From Selaginella tamariscina (Eukaryota > Streptophyta > Lycopodiopsida > Selaginellales > Selaginellaceae): a stretch of 64,000 nt of DNA. The notes under the pieces are model-generated. The model was not told where the DNA came from. It saw only the letters and a program-made list of their open reading frames with translations, and searched no databases. This document shows, piece by piece, positions 35,525 through 47,467 of this stretch. The stretch spans positions 30,559 through 94,558 of the forward strand of contig PUQB01000806.1 in the NCBI GenBank assembly GCA_003024785.1, given 5' to 3'. The stretch's first letter is position 1. Each line of letters starts with the position of its first letter. Position numbers and translations under genes: made by a program.

Positions 35525-38195
35525 ATGGCGGAAAGGTTCGTGTTTCCGTGCCAGGAGGGGGGACAACGACATTCAAGCCACATTCATCCAGCAAATTAGT
35601 GATTGAGTATCTCCGCGGTTTGTATGGAGCAGGAGATTTGTTTGATTGGGAAGGCGACGCGGTTATCCAGGAGGAGTTGTGCGCGGGCAACTATAGCTAT
35701 ACTCTTCTTTCTGACCCAGATGAATCGACAGGTGAGAAACACCCTGACACAAAACTCTGTTATTGAATGCTAGTTTCTTACAGTCACTCGGGCAATACTA
35801 AAACAGTGTGAAGATTTTGTGGGCTCGATCCGAGGTGAACTTGCTTCTATACCGAGGGACCCTTCAGCTTATAAAAGACGCTTTCCCAATGCATTGGTGG
35901 ATGTGAGTATAACATGTCATTAGCTAGCTGTGTCCTGTTTACTTACTTGGGGTTGTGAATACGCAGGTGATGTCGAACGGCCCCCCCAATACAGAGACCG
36001 GGTCTCCTTACCTGTTATGGGATGATATACCGAAAGAAATACAGTTAGAGAGTTTTTGGGTAGAATCTGCACCAGGACCCAGTCAATTGTTTGTGTTCTT
36101 AGCTCCTAGCGGAGCTGGAAAGACGAGACAATTGATTGAACTGGGTTCGGAACACAACTGCCTTTTCTTAGTCGGTAAGAAGGCACACCAAGCAGGTTCT
36201 CAATTCCAGGGATCATTAGATATCGCAATGGTGGCACGGCGTCTCGGTCAGCTCTACCCGGATGAAGCAGAGCCCATAGACGGTGCTGCCGTGGACTGTT
36301 GTGTCAGTGCCCTTGTTCTGGCACGTTTGTACATCCTGGACGAGCTGTTGCGATTGTATCCGGCAATGACTTGCCGCGATTGGTGCTTTTTCCAACTAGA
36401 ATACACCAGTCGGGTAAAGGACGTATTCAGGATGCTGACGAGTAAATTGCTGAAGAAGTTTGTGAATAGAGAAGTCTTAGAAGTTAGCAGTATTGCATTG
36501 GCAGGTGCCATTGGTACCTTGAGAACTGCTCTAAAGACTTCTGCTGGGGCATACGAACAATGGAATGGGGTTGTTATTCTAGATGAAGCTCAGATAGTAA
36601 ACAAGCTTTTAGAAGGCCGTTTCGATGCCAAAGACCACCCTGGAAGAAAGAGATCCCTGCTGCATAGTCTTTTAGCCGCTCTAAAGGACGTGAGCCTGGC
36701 CAAATCGCTGTACATTGCTGGAACAGGTATTTATACATATCAAATTCCCATTTGCATTCATAACCTTTGACGGATATGCAGGTGAATCTATGTTAAACAT
36801 TCTGGAGCAGGCAGAGGAATCCGGGACACTGAAAGAGTTCAAAAAGAAAGAAGTTCCAAGTCTGTCCACATTCGACAAGCTGGAGGAGATGAATGTTTAC
36901 GTGAGCCATTACATCGACGTGTCTCATATCAACATGCATGAAGTCTTTGAGAGGTTTCAAGGCCGACCTCGGTTCATTGTGAGTGCGCTCCAGTGCTACA
37001 TGGCCCTGGAAAACCGCGCAGGCACTGAGTTTTTCATCAACTTTGCCCACGAGATTGCCACTAAAAAAGCAGAGGAACTCCAGCTTTTGCATTCGGTACG
37101 TGATGATGTGGACAAGTTTATGACAGGTACGATGAAGGCAGGATTCTGAGGAACGTTGCGTTGACTGCCTATGAGTCTGGGGTTGCAGCTTTTGTGGAGG
37201 TTACACAACAAACAGGAAAGCTTCTTGATTGTAGTTTGGGACAATTGATTAAGTCCGATGCTATAGAGAAGGAACAAGGGTACTTCATACCAACAATGGC
37301 ATCGTTTGAATTCAGACGGGATTACGGTTATGTGATGATTAAAGAACCACTCATCAAATATGCAATATTACATGCTATTCCGGAGGGAAACAGGATATCC
37401 GATTTACTCTCTCAACATAGAGATCCTACTGCATTCAAGCTAAAATTTGAAACAGTTACATGTAGTGGTATAGCTGCCTATCTTAGGCAGCACCAAGCTT
37501 ACACGCTGTCCTCCTTGCCAAAGCTACGAACCACCATCAGATCACTTCCAGTTGTCTACAATGAGCCATGTCGACTCCTAGAATATACAGACAATGTACT
37601 AATCAGGACAATTACCTCTTCTTATGGACTGTCAGAATGGCTCAAAGACCATGAGTGTTGTACTGCTGCCACGTTTCTACATTTCGGTTCCAAAGATATT
37701 TTAGTCGGTCCGGATAAGATGTGTTTGCTTCAAGGCACAGTTACAGGTAAGGTTTTTCCTGTTTTAATACAGGATGAAATAGGAGATGTAAGAATTGACG
37801 AAGCTTTTAGGAGTGTGGACATACGACAGTTTTATCTTTATCAACAAAAGAATCCCTCTTTAGCTTCTGCAGTGAAGAAGGTACAAGATTGGTGTCGAGA
37901 TGGATATATTCAGGTTCTCATGACAACCATGAACCACAATATCCAAGATAAGTTGTTAGCATATATAGACAGTGTGAGTAAAGAGGAGCCACCCGTGCCA
38001 CCTCTACGGGCAGCAATAGATAAGTGGAACGTGGATATGTTTGGAAGTGAAGAATTAATGTTTGTAGTTGGTGCTGTCAAGGCAACCCAAGCTATGCAAA
38101 GGGTCATCTGTCAAGGTTCATGGAAGAATGGGTCCCCTTGTAAGTTTAAAGTCAGCTCTGGAGGTGAATATTGTAAAATGCATGCCAAGCCATAA
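35525..38195 (+). CDS. Crinkler (CRN)-type P-loop NTPase, copy B
   Basis: Exons 35525-35731, 35784-35902, 35967-36726 and 36782-38195; predicted protein about 830 residues. Exon 1 encodes a short header segment ending YTLLSDPDEST. Exon 3 holds the NTPase core: Walker A APSGAGKT (36106-36129 region), Walker B VVILDEAQIV and, at its end, LYIAGTG. Exon 4 encodes a long tail in which FGSKDILVGPDKMCLLQGTV resembles the D...Q core of the PD-(D/E)XK nuclease-like domains found in CRN-type proteins, and it ends in a Cys/His zinc-knuckle-like motif (C-x8-C ... YCKMH). Two one-base problems are visible: the ATG (35525) is out of frame with the rest of exon 1, and a C is missing near 37125 compared with copy A. 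The function in the host is unknown; NTP-dependent nuclease or immune-type activity is inference from the family. Confidence 0.8.
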
Positions 38196-38342
38196 TAAGC
38201 TACTTTTCTTATAATGGAAATTTTTCTCATGTATACCTCAGGTCGTGTGTGTTGCTTGTGAGTTGTATATCAGGGAAGGATATTATTAATATTGTATTTT
38301 CGATAATATAATGACGAGCCCTAATTCGATGGAGAATGGGGA

Positions 38343-41300
38343 ATGGCGATGAGGCGGGGCGCTGCCTCGTCTCTCAGAGCATTGGGACCTCTACACGCGT
38401 CTCTCGCCCTCAGAATCCCCGAGAATCCCGCTGTACAGTCTGTCGCCCCCACAATCCCCAAGAATCCCGCTTCAGATGCGCCCAAACTGGGCAATGCAGC
38501 TCGCATTTCACAGCCGATCGTGGGAAAGAAGCAGCTTATCGCCATTCTTGATGGTGAACAGGCTAACACAGGCCATTTGCAACATGCCCTTGAAAGCATC
38601 AATGGTGTCTTCGCTATGGACGTTGTTTGCCAAGTCCTGAGGTATGTAATGTACATATATACATATGTATACATATACACAGTAGAAATTTCTCATTATA
38701 TCAAGTATTGGTGTAGTAATCTTTGTCAAGATTATAATCTCCTTATGGGTGTCTAAGCTTATATCCGTATTCCTCCAGGAACACATGCAGAATTATACAT
38801 GCGTACACACACATATATAATCATTAAGCTAAGGGTAAAGGGGGGTTTAAATAGCAACTTATATAAATATTCAGTTTTAAAAGATATATTGAAGTGTTCT
38901 TAACATTGTTCAGAGACGTGAAGAACGTGGATGCGGGAATTTTCTTCTTCAAATGGGTCGAGCGTGAGCGTGGACTACGACACACCACTTCCACATGCAA
39001 CTATGTACTTCGTTCAATCATCAAAGCAGGAAGGCTTGGTATACTGTACATTCTCATATAGACACAATCTATACATCAGACTTCTATATGGAGTATCTAT
39101 ATTCTTTCTTTTCAGTTATATATGTTAATCCTAATATTTTAGACGAAGGATACGATTTCTTCAGGGAGGCATTTTGTGATAATAAACCTGGGTGCAAACC
39201 AAATAGTATGAGCTATGGCACATTGATATCAGGATTCCAGAAAGCGGGGAAACATAGAAGAATGTTAGAGCTTCTTGAAGAAATGCGGAATCGTGGTTTA
39301 CAACCCAATATTATCACACACAACAATATCATAAAGGTATATAGAATATATGTATATACATATATACAGACACATACGTATGTGTGTGTGTGTGTCTCTG
39401 TATGAATCTGTGCAGTATTATATTAGCATGTACCACGCTTAAATTGTTACAGGCATATTGTCGAGCAGGTGAAGTCTCTAAAGCTCTCGAACACTTCCGA
39501 AGCATGAAATCTGCACCGTCCGAGTTCACATATTGCATTCTTATTGATGGCTTGTGTTGCAGCCGCCAGCCGGACAAAGCCCATGAACTCCTCGACGAAA
39601 TGATCCGTGTTGGCCTCCAACCTGGTGTGTGTGTGTGTGTGGGTGTGTGGAGAGAGAGAGGTTCATTTATATATCTGACAGATTCGGCCATCTACAATTG
39701 CCTTATGTCCGGATACTGTAAATTGGGAAGGATTGAAGAGGCTCGAACCGTGCTCAAGACAATGCTCGACAATTGTTTGCCTCCAGATATAATCACGTAC
39801 ACATCTCTCATCATAGTATGCTAATATTAAAAAGCTTGTGTGTGTGGGTGCGCGCGCGCTTGTTCAGATTATGATATGTGGTAGTAACTGTGCTGTAATA
39901 AGGTGTTATCATTAATATTTTTATATTTATGTTTATATATGTACATAATATATATAAAGTTTATATCAATATATATACATCTCATATCTTCATGCATTAT
40001 ATATATTATGAGCTTAATGTAAGTTTGCTAACTTAATGAATTGTTATAGGGGTGCTGCAAGACAAATAAAGTAGATGAAGCACGGGCACTTATAGAAGTT
40101 ATGAAGCAGTCGGGTTTGGAACCGGATATAATAACATATAATGCGTTATTAAGCGGCCTTTGCAAACAGGGGGAGTTTACGGAAGCTTTTAAACTCCTAG
40201 AATCCATGAAAGACTCCGGCATTAAGGTAAGCTCGTTATAGTGTTGTCATACTTATAGTTTTTATACTGCTATTAATATATACAAATGTTACCTAGAATA
40301 TTATATATTCCGTTCGTTCTTCATTTTATATACTTTTCAGCCGGACATATTCAGCTATAACACTCTTGTAAACGGACTATGCAACTCGGGAAGGTGATGT
40401 TCATAATTACAACACGCATACACACATGCATGTGTATAGCTGTCCCTGTGTGTGTGCGTATGTGTATGTGTGCATTTTGTCAACATACGTACATTTAGGA
40501 ATACACGAGACAGCATGATATATATATATAATATATGTATGTATATATATCACACGTATATACGTACGCTCAAACAGCTACATACACATACACAGGTTGG
40601 AAGAGGCAAGGCGAATAGTGGAGAAGATGCCCTTGTTGTGTGAGAAGGGAATCGAACCGGATGTAGTAACATATAATGGTTTAATAGCGGGTTATTGCAA
40701 GACTAACAAAGTCAGTGAGGCCGAGAAGCTGCTTGAGGAGATGGTTTCCAGAGGTTTGAACCCCAATGTGATTACTTACAACACCCTTGTTGATGGTTTC
40801 TGCAAGGCAGGCCTTGTAAGTATGTGTTTATGTGCAATCTGTGTGTTATGGTAATTGTACACGTATCTGTAAAATGTCGCATATAGATATACGTGCTCTG
40901 TACTCTGTACTCGTCTCTCTCTCTCTCTCTCTCTCTCTCTAACTATGTATCTATGTGTATATGTATATATGTATTAATTTAGTTGCTGTGTAGCTAGTGG
41001 GCACATACAGGCTAGTAAAAGAGATGCATAAATCAGGGATCTCACCAGACTTAACAACATACAATTCACTATTAGACGGGCTATGCAAGTCAGGGAAGCT
41101 ACAAGAGGCCCACGAGCTCCTTGAGGTGATGGTAGAGAAGGGATATTCCCCCGACGTGGTGACATACTCCATCCTCGTTAACGGGCTGTGCAAGCTTGGG
41201 AAGAATGAGGATGCTCGGCTTCTTATTGATATTATGATCGAGCGTGGGTGTAAGCCTAACCTCGTCACGTTTAACACTCTTATTGATGGTTTTTGCAAAG

Positions 41301-42929
41301 TTGGTCAACCTGACGAAGGATCGATTATCTTAAAGCTTATGCAAGAGGTAGTTGTGTCTGTATGCATGTGTATCTCTCTGCGTGTGCGTGTGTATATGTC
41401 GTGCGGATGTGTGTGGTGTGGATGATGAATATCTTAAAGCTTATGCATCAACATAATGTGCACGCGTGTGCACGTGTATTCGTGTGTGTGTGTGTGTGTG
41501 CATGTCTACACCTGTTCGCCTGTATGCATGTGTAAAGATTAACCATGTCTGGGGATTTACTCTCTCTCTCTCTCTTACACACGCACGCACGCAAATAAGC
41601 TGGTTTCTGCAATGTTTCATATGAATGTTTAAGATTCTAAACCTCATGCAAGACTTAATAACATGTGTGTACATCTCTATGCCGATGCGTGCAATGTGCA
41701 TACTTGTGTAAGTGAGAGGGAGGGGAGGGGAAGGTCTACTGTGTGTATTTAAACTCTGAATAAGCTAATATATCGCAAGTTACATATATGCAACCTGCAT
41801 TCGTAAACGTTATAGAGATGATCACAGTAGACACACACAGACGGTAACTTTTTATATAGTTTGGTTAGATGCATGGTCATCTCATATACACACGAGAGTG
41901 GAAACACCGCACGCACGCAAGCACGCACTATTGGCTACTTAAGTACATTAATAATTTTCAGGTGGGGTGTTCTCCTGACATAGTCACATACAGCACACTG
42001 ATAGACGGGTATTGCAAAGTGGGAAGAATGCGGGATGCTTTTGGAATTCTGGGGGTATCTCCAGGTGACTCAACATACGGAACCATGGTACAGGGGTTAT
42101 GTGATGCGGGAAAGGTGGATGAAGCGCGGGATTTGCTGGAGTTGATGGCAAAGAGAGGATTCCCAGCAAATATAACACACTACGAGTTTGTGATTGGTGG
42201 GCTTTGTAACGGGAGAGGGGATGAAGCTTTGAAGACTCTCGAGGTCATGTGTGAACGGGGATGCGAAGCCAATGTTTTCACATATAGCATTCTGATCAAT
42301 GGCCTCTGCAAGGTATACTTGTGTGTATGTGCGTGCGTGTATGCGTGTGCTTAGCATGCGTGTGTATGTGTGTGAGTGCACCCATTTGGATGCTGTTAAG
42401 TAGATTTACGGTTACACGCACGCACGCACGCACGTACGCATCACACTTTGAAGTATATCTAAGTATGTATTTGAAGATGAAAAGGGTGGAGGATGCTGTT
42501 GGAGTGCTTGAAATCATGCTGGAGAAGGGATTTGTACCAGATGTTGCTACGTACACTAGTCTGATCGATGGCTTCTGTAAAGTTGGAAGAACAGCCGAGG
42601 CATATAGGTACTAAACTAAATAGTATACTGGTAAACTTCCATAATATTTATTATAATGTATTATTAATGTAAGTATTCTAATTATATTCTCGATATTATG
42701 TATAATGTATATATTTATGTTAAACTTAAGTATATAATTTATCAGGTTTTATGAGATGATGCGTGAAAATGGATGTGACCCAGACAAGTTAACATACACA
42801 ATACTTATAAATGGACTTTGCAAAGCTGGGAGCGTAGATAAGGCAATCGAGATTCTACAGAATATGCTAGAGAGAGGATGCAATCCTGATGCGTCCACGT
42901 ATTTTACACTTATGAAGATTCTGGAATAA
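38343..42929 (+). CDS. P-class pentatricopeptide repeat protein, intron-rich, copy B
   Basis: Organellar RNA-binding protein of the restorer-of-fertility-like P class; family members stabilise, cleave or help translate specific mitochondrial or plastid transcripts. Twelve exons with GT-AG borders: 38343-38641, 38914-39038, 39143-39335, 39453-39624, 39682-39815, 40050-40226, 40341-40393, 40596-40815, 40994-41347, 41962-42312, 42477-42607 and 42746-42929. The leader MAMRRGAASSLRALGP is Arg/Ala/Ser-rich and lacks acidic residues, as in mitochondrial presequences. Then come roughly 17-18 PPR motifs of the type PDVVTYSILVNGLCKLGKNE with the usual 35-residue spacing. There is no E, DYW or SMR extension, so it is pure P-class. 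One motif near 42010-42080 is short by several residues in both copies. All exon joins checked keep phase, so this copy is probably functional. Confidence 0.92.
41348..41961 (+). repeat. Expanded PPR intron 9 with duplicated exon-end sequence
   Basis: At 614 bp this is far longer than its neighbours. The exon's last bases (ATCTTAAAGCTTATGCAAGAG, 41327-41347) recur as ATCTTAAAGCTTATGCATC near 41431 and more loosely as AGATTCTAAACCTCATGCAAG near 41630. Each is followed by GT-rich DNA. The intron seems to have grown by tandem duplication across its own 5' splice site. Unit A has the same structure at 30000-30596. Confidence 0.6.
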
Positions 42930-43663
42930 TGCGACCGGATATTCTGAGGTAAACTTACCATTATATCTTAATAGGTCAAAGTTTTTCTTAAACCATTTTT
43001 TCCTGAATTAAATTTATTTATTTCCATAAAAAAGTGTAGCCTTATTTTCAATTTATTTTTCTTAACGTATTAATATTAATATACTTTGATATTAATAAGT
43101 ATAACCAATCTATTTATATTTATATATATAGATACCAGGTATGTATAGTTCACATTTTAAATATAATATGAAATTTTTTTAATTTATAATCTCTATATTT
43201 TATATCCACCTCAATTTATAACTTTAATACTTTATTCAGCTTAGAAAGACCTATAAATTTACAAATTAAATAATTAAAAATTATATTATCAAAATTATAA
43301 AGCGAAGAAGATCCAAGTTTAAATTATATTTATATATTATTATTCAAACAATATAAATTTAAATATATTAATATATTATTATATAAAATAGTGAGTTATA
43401 TATTAAAGTTTAATGTTAACATGTTTTATAAATTCCCTCTGATTTTTTATATGGATAACATTACAGAGATATAAGATTCTAAATAATTTATTTCTAATAA
43501 TATATTTTAAAGTTAAGTTCCTTAAATAATAAAAACACTTAGTTTAACTAAAATAAAGTGTTAAAACAGAAATAAAAACACTTCGATGAGAGACAAGTCA
43601 CACGGTACCACCATCCTTGTCCACTTGACCATCTCCTAAGTGTATTAAAAACCGAATATACTC
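42930..43663. other. Intergenic spacer between convergent PPR and SNU13 (unit B)
   Basis: Very AT-rich, no coding features, near-identical to 31614-32348. Differences are mostly one-base indels in A or T runs. Confidence 0.6.
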
Positions 43664-44647
43664 CTAAATAAGTAGCTTCTCGATAGACGACTGCAATTTA
43701 AATGTTCAGTTAGTTGAAGTTTAACATTATGTATAATATTAAGTATATATTACTCTCTCTCTAAAACGCACGCACGCACGCAAACACACCTTAAGCTGAT
43801 TGATCTGGGTGTTGAGCTGACTGGATTCGTTACTTGTTATAGATGCTGCAATCACAGCCCTTGAGACACCACACGCACGCCCCAGTGCTTGCTTTGATGG
43901 CACGAACACATATGGCACATTCTGCATATTATGTATTACAGATTATTCAAGTTATATTTATATTAAACGCTTCCTACAAGAAAGTGTTAAATATCTACTT
44001 AATGTCTATTTATGTGATACATATAATGATCTATGTAACGAATATGTTCAGTTCTATAAAATTGGGATATACGTATATCTATGTACATACAGATCTAACA
44101 TGAGCGTGCAAAGCTATGAATGTGTGCGAGTATACATATATATAGTCTTCAAGCATATAATATAAATTAACTACGAACTTAACTAAAAATTAAATAATCT
44201 TTTATTAAACAAACCTTGTCTTCAGCAAGGAGAGGTAAGTGCAGAAGGATCTCCAGAGGCTCCGTGTCAGCCGCCATCACAATAAACTCGGCAATCCCAC
44301 GGTTGAGTGTCTTCGTTGCTACAATTAAATAAATAAAACATCAGTAAACATAACTGTTGGTATATGAAACCATTATAACTTTTTTAAAAATTAATGGTAT
44401 TCTTAACAGAGGGGAATTAACGAAGTATAAGAATTTAATATATTAAGCACCTTCATTTGCCCCCTTCTTCAATTGCTTGTAATTAGCGGCTTGCGTCACA
44501 AGTTCCATTATAGAATTCGTAAGCTGCGCATCGGCAAGCGGGTAGGCCTTGGGATTGACTTCTGAACCCTGCATACAGACGGGATGAGAGAGAGAGAGAG
44601 AGAGAGGGAGGAAGAGAGAGAGGCACCGCCGCCTTTCTTCTTACCAT
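43664..44647 (-). CDS. SNU13: SNU13 / 15.5K (L7Ae family), copy B
   Basis: Binds kink-turns in U4 snRNA and box C/D snoRNAs; part of the U4/U6.U5 tri-snRNP and of 2'-O-methylation snoRNPs in the nucleus. Minus-strand exons: 44645-44647 (ATG only), 44451-44568, 44215-44318, 43790-43921 and 43664-43690. The protein reads [20 protein letters not shown], then [60 protein letters not shown] and ends SSIEKLLI, about 128 residues as in yeast and animal Snu13. All joins keep phase. Exon 1 ends right after the start codon. The start codon lies only about 210 bp from the YSL stop codon upstream, so the promoter is compact. A telobox-like AAACCCTAA (44658-44666) and a second ACCCTAAAC follow just upstream. 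Confidence 0.94.
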
Positions 44648-44860
44648 GATTCTCTGCAAACCCTAAACCTCAACCCTAAACCGCCGCACTACACATTTTA
44701 ACAAAAGAATATTCTAAAGAATATGCCATTGTATATGAGAGAATATACTGGCGCATATTCTTTGGCTTAAGCTGCATGTCTCAAACAATGTGTTTTGCAC
44801 AAACGTATATATGTAACTTTGTCTTGTCAATATATACAGAGTATAATAGTATATCTTGAC

Positions 44861-47036
44861 TTAGCCAACAGGAAACTGCTTCTGTACTCGGACAGCAACT
44901 TTGGAGGGGTAAAATGTCATGCAGATAGGCGGGTTGATCTTGGACAGTGCAAGTATGGCCGCGGGTATCGTCCACAGCCCATCCCCGCAGATAAGTCCCG
45001 AAGCTACCGCAGGCACGTGTATGTTTGCCTGCTTCCTGTTCAGCTTTGTCCACACGTACACTATCACAGTACCCAGGAACATATCTATAGCAAAATAGGC
45101 TCCGAAGTAGAACGGGATCGCCATCGCCATCGGCACTGGTATAAACTTTGCGTACCTCTTCGGCAACAGGTCCCTCACCGAGTCCAGCAGGATACTAAAG
45201 AAGAAGCAACCGATGGTAATCTGCATGCAGTGCTGGGGGAGCGCCCCAAACCCCTCCACTCCGATGATCGCCATCTGCCTGTATATAACACCGTACGGTG
45301 CCTTGTACGGGCCGTCCGGATCGCCGACGGTAAACGCCTTCCAGAACATCCAGAACGTGAGGGGCGAACACACAGCCCAGTAGCGCCCCGATCAGCTGGC
45401 TCACGAACATCGACCTCGGCGACGCCCTTGTGAGGTACCCCGTCTTGAAGTCCTGCATCAAGTCCGCTGCAGAAGCGACTATTGTCATGATAACCCCGCA
45501 CACGCCGAGCCCGGCAATCACACCGCCGTCCGATCCTCCCCATGCAGCAAACACGAACAGTCCCAGCTTGCCGTACGTGGTAACCAGGCTCCAGTCCGTC
45601 AGCCCCATGCCGTACGAGTTGCAGAAGGCCAGGATGGGAGCTATTATGTAACATACCAGCACGTAGTACCACTTCACCTGGTGGAAGATGTGAGGGACCG
45701 TCGCAATGGCTATCGCTGCCAGTACCACGTAAAACGCAACTGCGTACCGCGTGGGAATCCCGTCCCTCAAAAAAGTCTCGTTTCTCTTCTGTTCGTCAAA
45801 TGGGATATGCTCGTGTATGTTATCACCACCTTGAAGACAACAAAGATATCATCTCTGTGTGTGTGTAAAAGATGATACATAAAGACAACAAAGATATCAT
45901 CAATGTGTGTGTAAAGATGATACATATACATACACCTAAAGACAACAAAGATATCATCAATGATTGTGTGTGTGTGTGTAAAGAGGAAACATATCAATGT
46001 GTATACATATACATACACCTACATATACACACTTACTGTGGACAGGAAGACGATAGCGTCTGTAAAGATCTAAGCCACTCCTGATGAAAGTTAAGACAAG
46101 CTGATAAAGTCCATCTCCAAGGATCAACCCAATTGCACAGAAAACCTGCACAAACAAATATGGTTTGTGTGTGAGTGTGTGTGCGTGTGTGTGTGTGTAC
46201 CTTGTATGCAAATAAGCCTTTGAAGCTGGTATCCTTAGCGTCTTGAGGGTACCAATCACCTTTCTTGTTTAAGATTAAAGGCCACATGATACCATAAGAG
46301 ATTATAGCACCCAGCAATACAGACACATTCACTATATGTGGACATATCATGCCTGCTCCTATGTATGTGAGATTAAAGTCGAACATAAACCTGTCCAAAT
46401 ACACCAAATTATTATACCTGTGTGTGTATGCGTGTGTAATCCTTACTTGTTGTCGAATGCCTTCAAACCGAGACTTGGGAAGTTATCAAAGCCACAAGTA
46501 GTATCTCCAAACCCACTAAAGAACCACTTGAAGAAGCTAAAGAAAAAGCTCGCTGCCCCAGACCACAGTAAAGATCGTACTTGTCGCCTGGAAACCATTA
46601 ACTTACAATGTATGTGTGTGTGTGTTGTCACTTACGCAGCTACAACTGCCCCTTCGGGAGTATGAAAACTGTTGATAAGGAGAGCAGTGGCTGTCCCACT
46701 TGGATAAGTCAGCTTGAACTTGAGAATCATAAGCTGCATAAACCACCATAAACTTTCCCCATTCTCCACATATCCCCAGTGTGTGTGTGTGTGTGTGTGT
46801 GTGCGTGTGTGGTGTGTGTGTGTGTACAGTACTGTATAACATAGTACCTTTCTAAGTGGAACAATAACCATAATACCGATGAACGCCGTGCAAAACATGA
46901 ATGCATATAGCCATCCTAGAGATGGATCCTTCACATCCTCAGCTTTGTTCCCAGCTCCATCCCCAATGGTCTTGTAACTTAAGGAATCCATAGACAATAT
47001 ATAAGTCCCATATCCACCTAAAACAAAACTTATGCA

Positions 47037-47100
<64 letters not shown>

Positions 47101-47467
47101 TACCACTGAAGGCCAGGCCATAGCAAGCAACAGCACACGTCTGTATGACGGTATTCTCCTGCCGGGTGAAGGGTTTAGACCATATGGTCATCTTGGACAG
47201 CGTATAAATCCAGACTTTGATGAAGAAGAAAGCCAGCAAACCGGCAGAGACATTGAGGGACGGAATCACACCGACGGTAAGACTGAGCTTGTGTGTAATT
47301 ATACAAAAGAAACAACCGATAACCGCGCTCACCACAATAGAACGGAACGTTATCTGATCTTGCCATGCCGGAATCGGAACCTTATCAAACTCGTCCTCTA
47401 CCGACACCATCTTTTCCATGTCCATGTCCAATTTCTTCTGCTCTCCATAGTCCATCTCTAAAGCCAT
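44861..47467 (-). CDS. Yellow stripe-like (YSL) metal-nicotianamine transporter, copy B
   Basis: Oligopeptide-transporter-family membrane protein; YSLs move iron, copper, zinc or manganese chelated to nicotianamine across the plasma or vacuolar membrane. Seven exons on the minus strand: 47104-47467, 46848-47017, 46636-46733, 46447-46587, 46201-46390, 46037-46145 and 44861-45829. N-terminus [14 protein letters not shown] is acidic and cytosolic, then a series of hydrophobic helices starts at [19 protein letters not shown]. Family motifs include [12 protein letters not shown]-type sequence in exon 3, [29 protein letters not shown] and [13 protein letters not shown]. Stop follows VQKQFPVG. The total, about 690 residues, is normal for YSL. 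One two-base loss near 45358-45362 breaks the frame in CVFAPLTFW. The last exon is much richer in G and C than the others. Confidence 0.92.
45840..46030 (+). repeat. Intronic minisatellite, YSL copy B
   Basis: Three to four units containing AAAGACAACAAAGATATCATC and a GT run followed by AAAGATGATACAT. On the coding strand each unit ends in a pyrimidine-rich acceptor-like GATATCTTTGTTGTCTTTAG. Confidence 0.85.
47041..47101 (+). repeat. (CT)n(CA)n tract in YSL copy B intron 1
   Basis: It starts next to the donor of exon 1 so that on the minus strand the intron begins GTATGTGTGTGTG and passes into GA repeats. Equivalent tracts of different length lie at 60263-60320 and 20247-20282. Confidence 0.9.

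Larger units (their letters stand above)
35525..45763. repeat. Segmental duplication unit B (CRN-PPR-SNU13-YSL)
   Basis: Collinear with 24175-34448 at a constant offset of about 11.3 kb. Unlike unit A, the YSL gene continues beyond the end of homology to a complete 5' end at 47467, so unit B looks like the more complete copy. Confidence 0.95.

Noticed and set aside
37741-37780. Possible very short intron (GTAAGG...TACAG) in CRN exon 4
   Set aside because: It would be only 26 nt, and the frame reads through it without stops in copy B.
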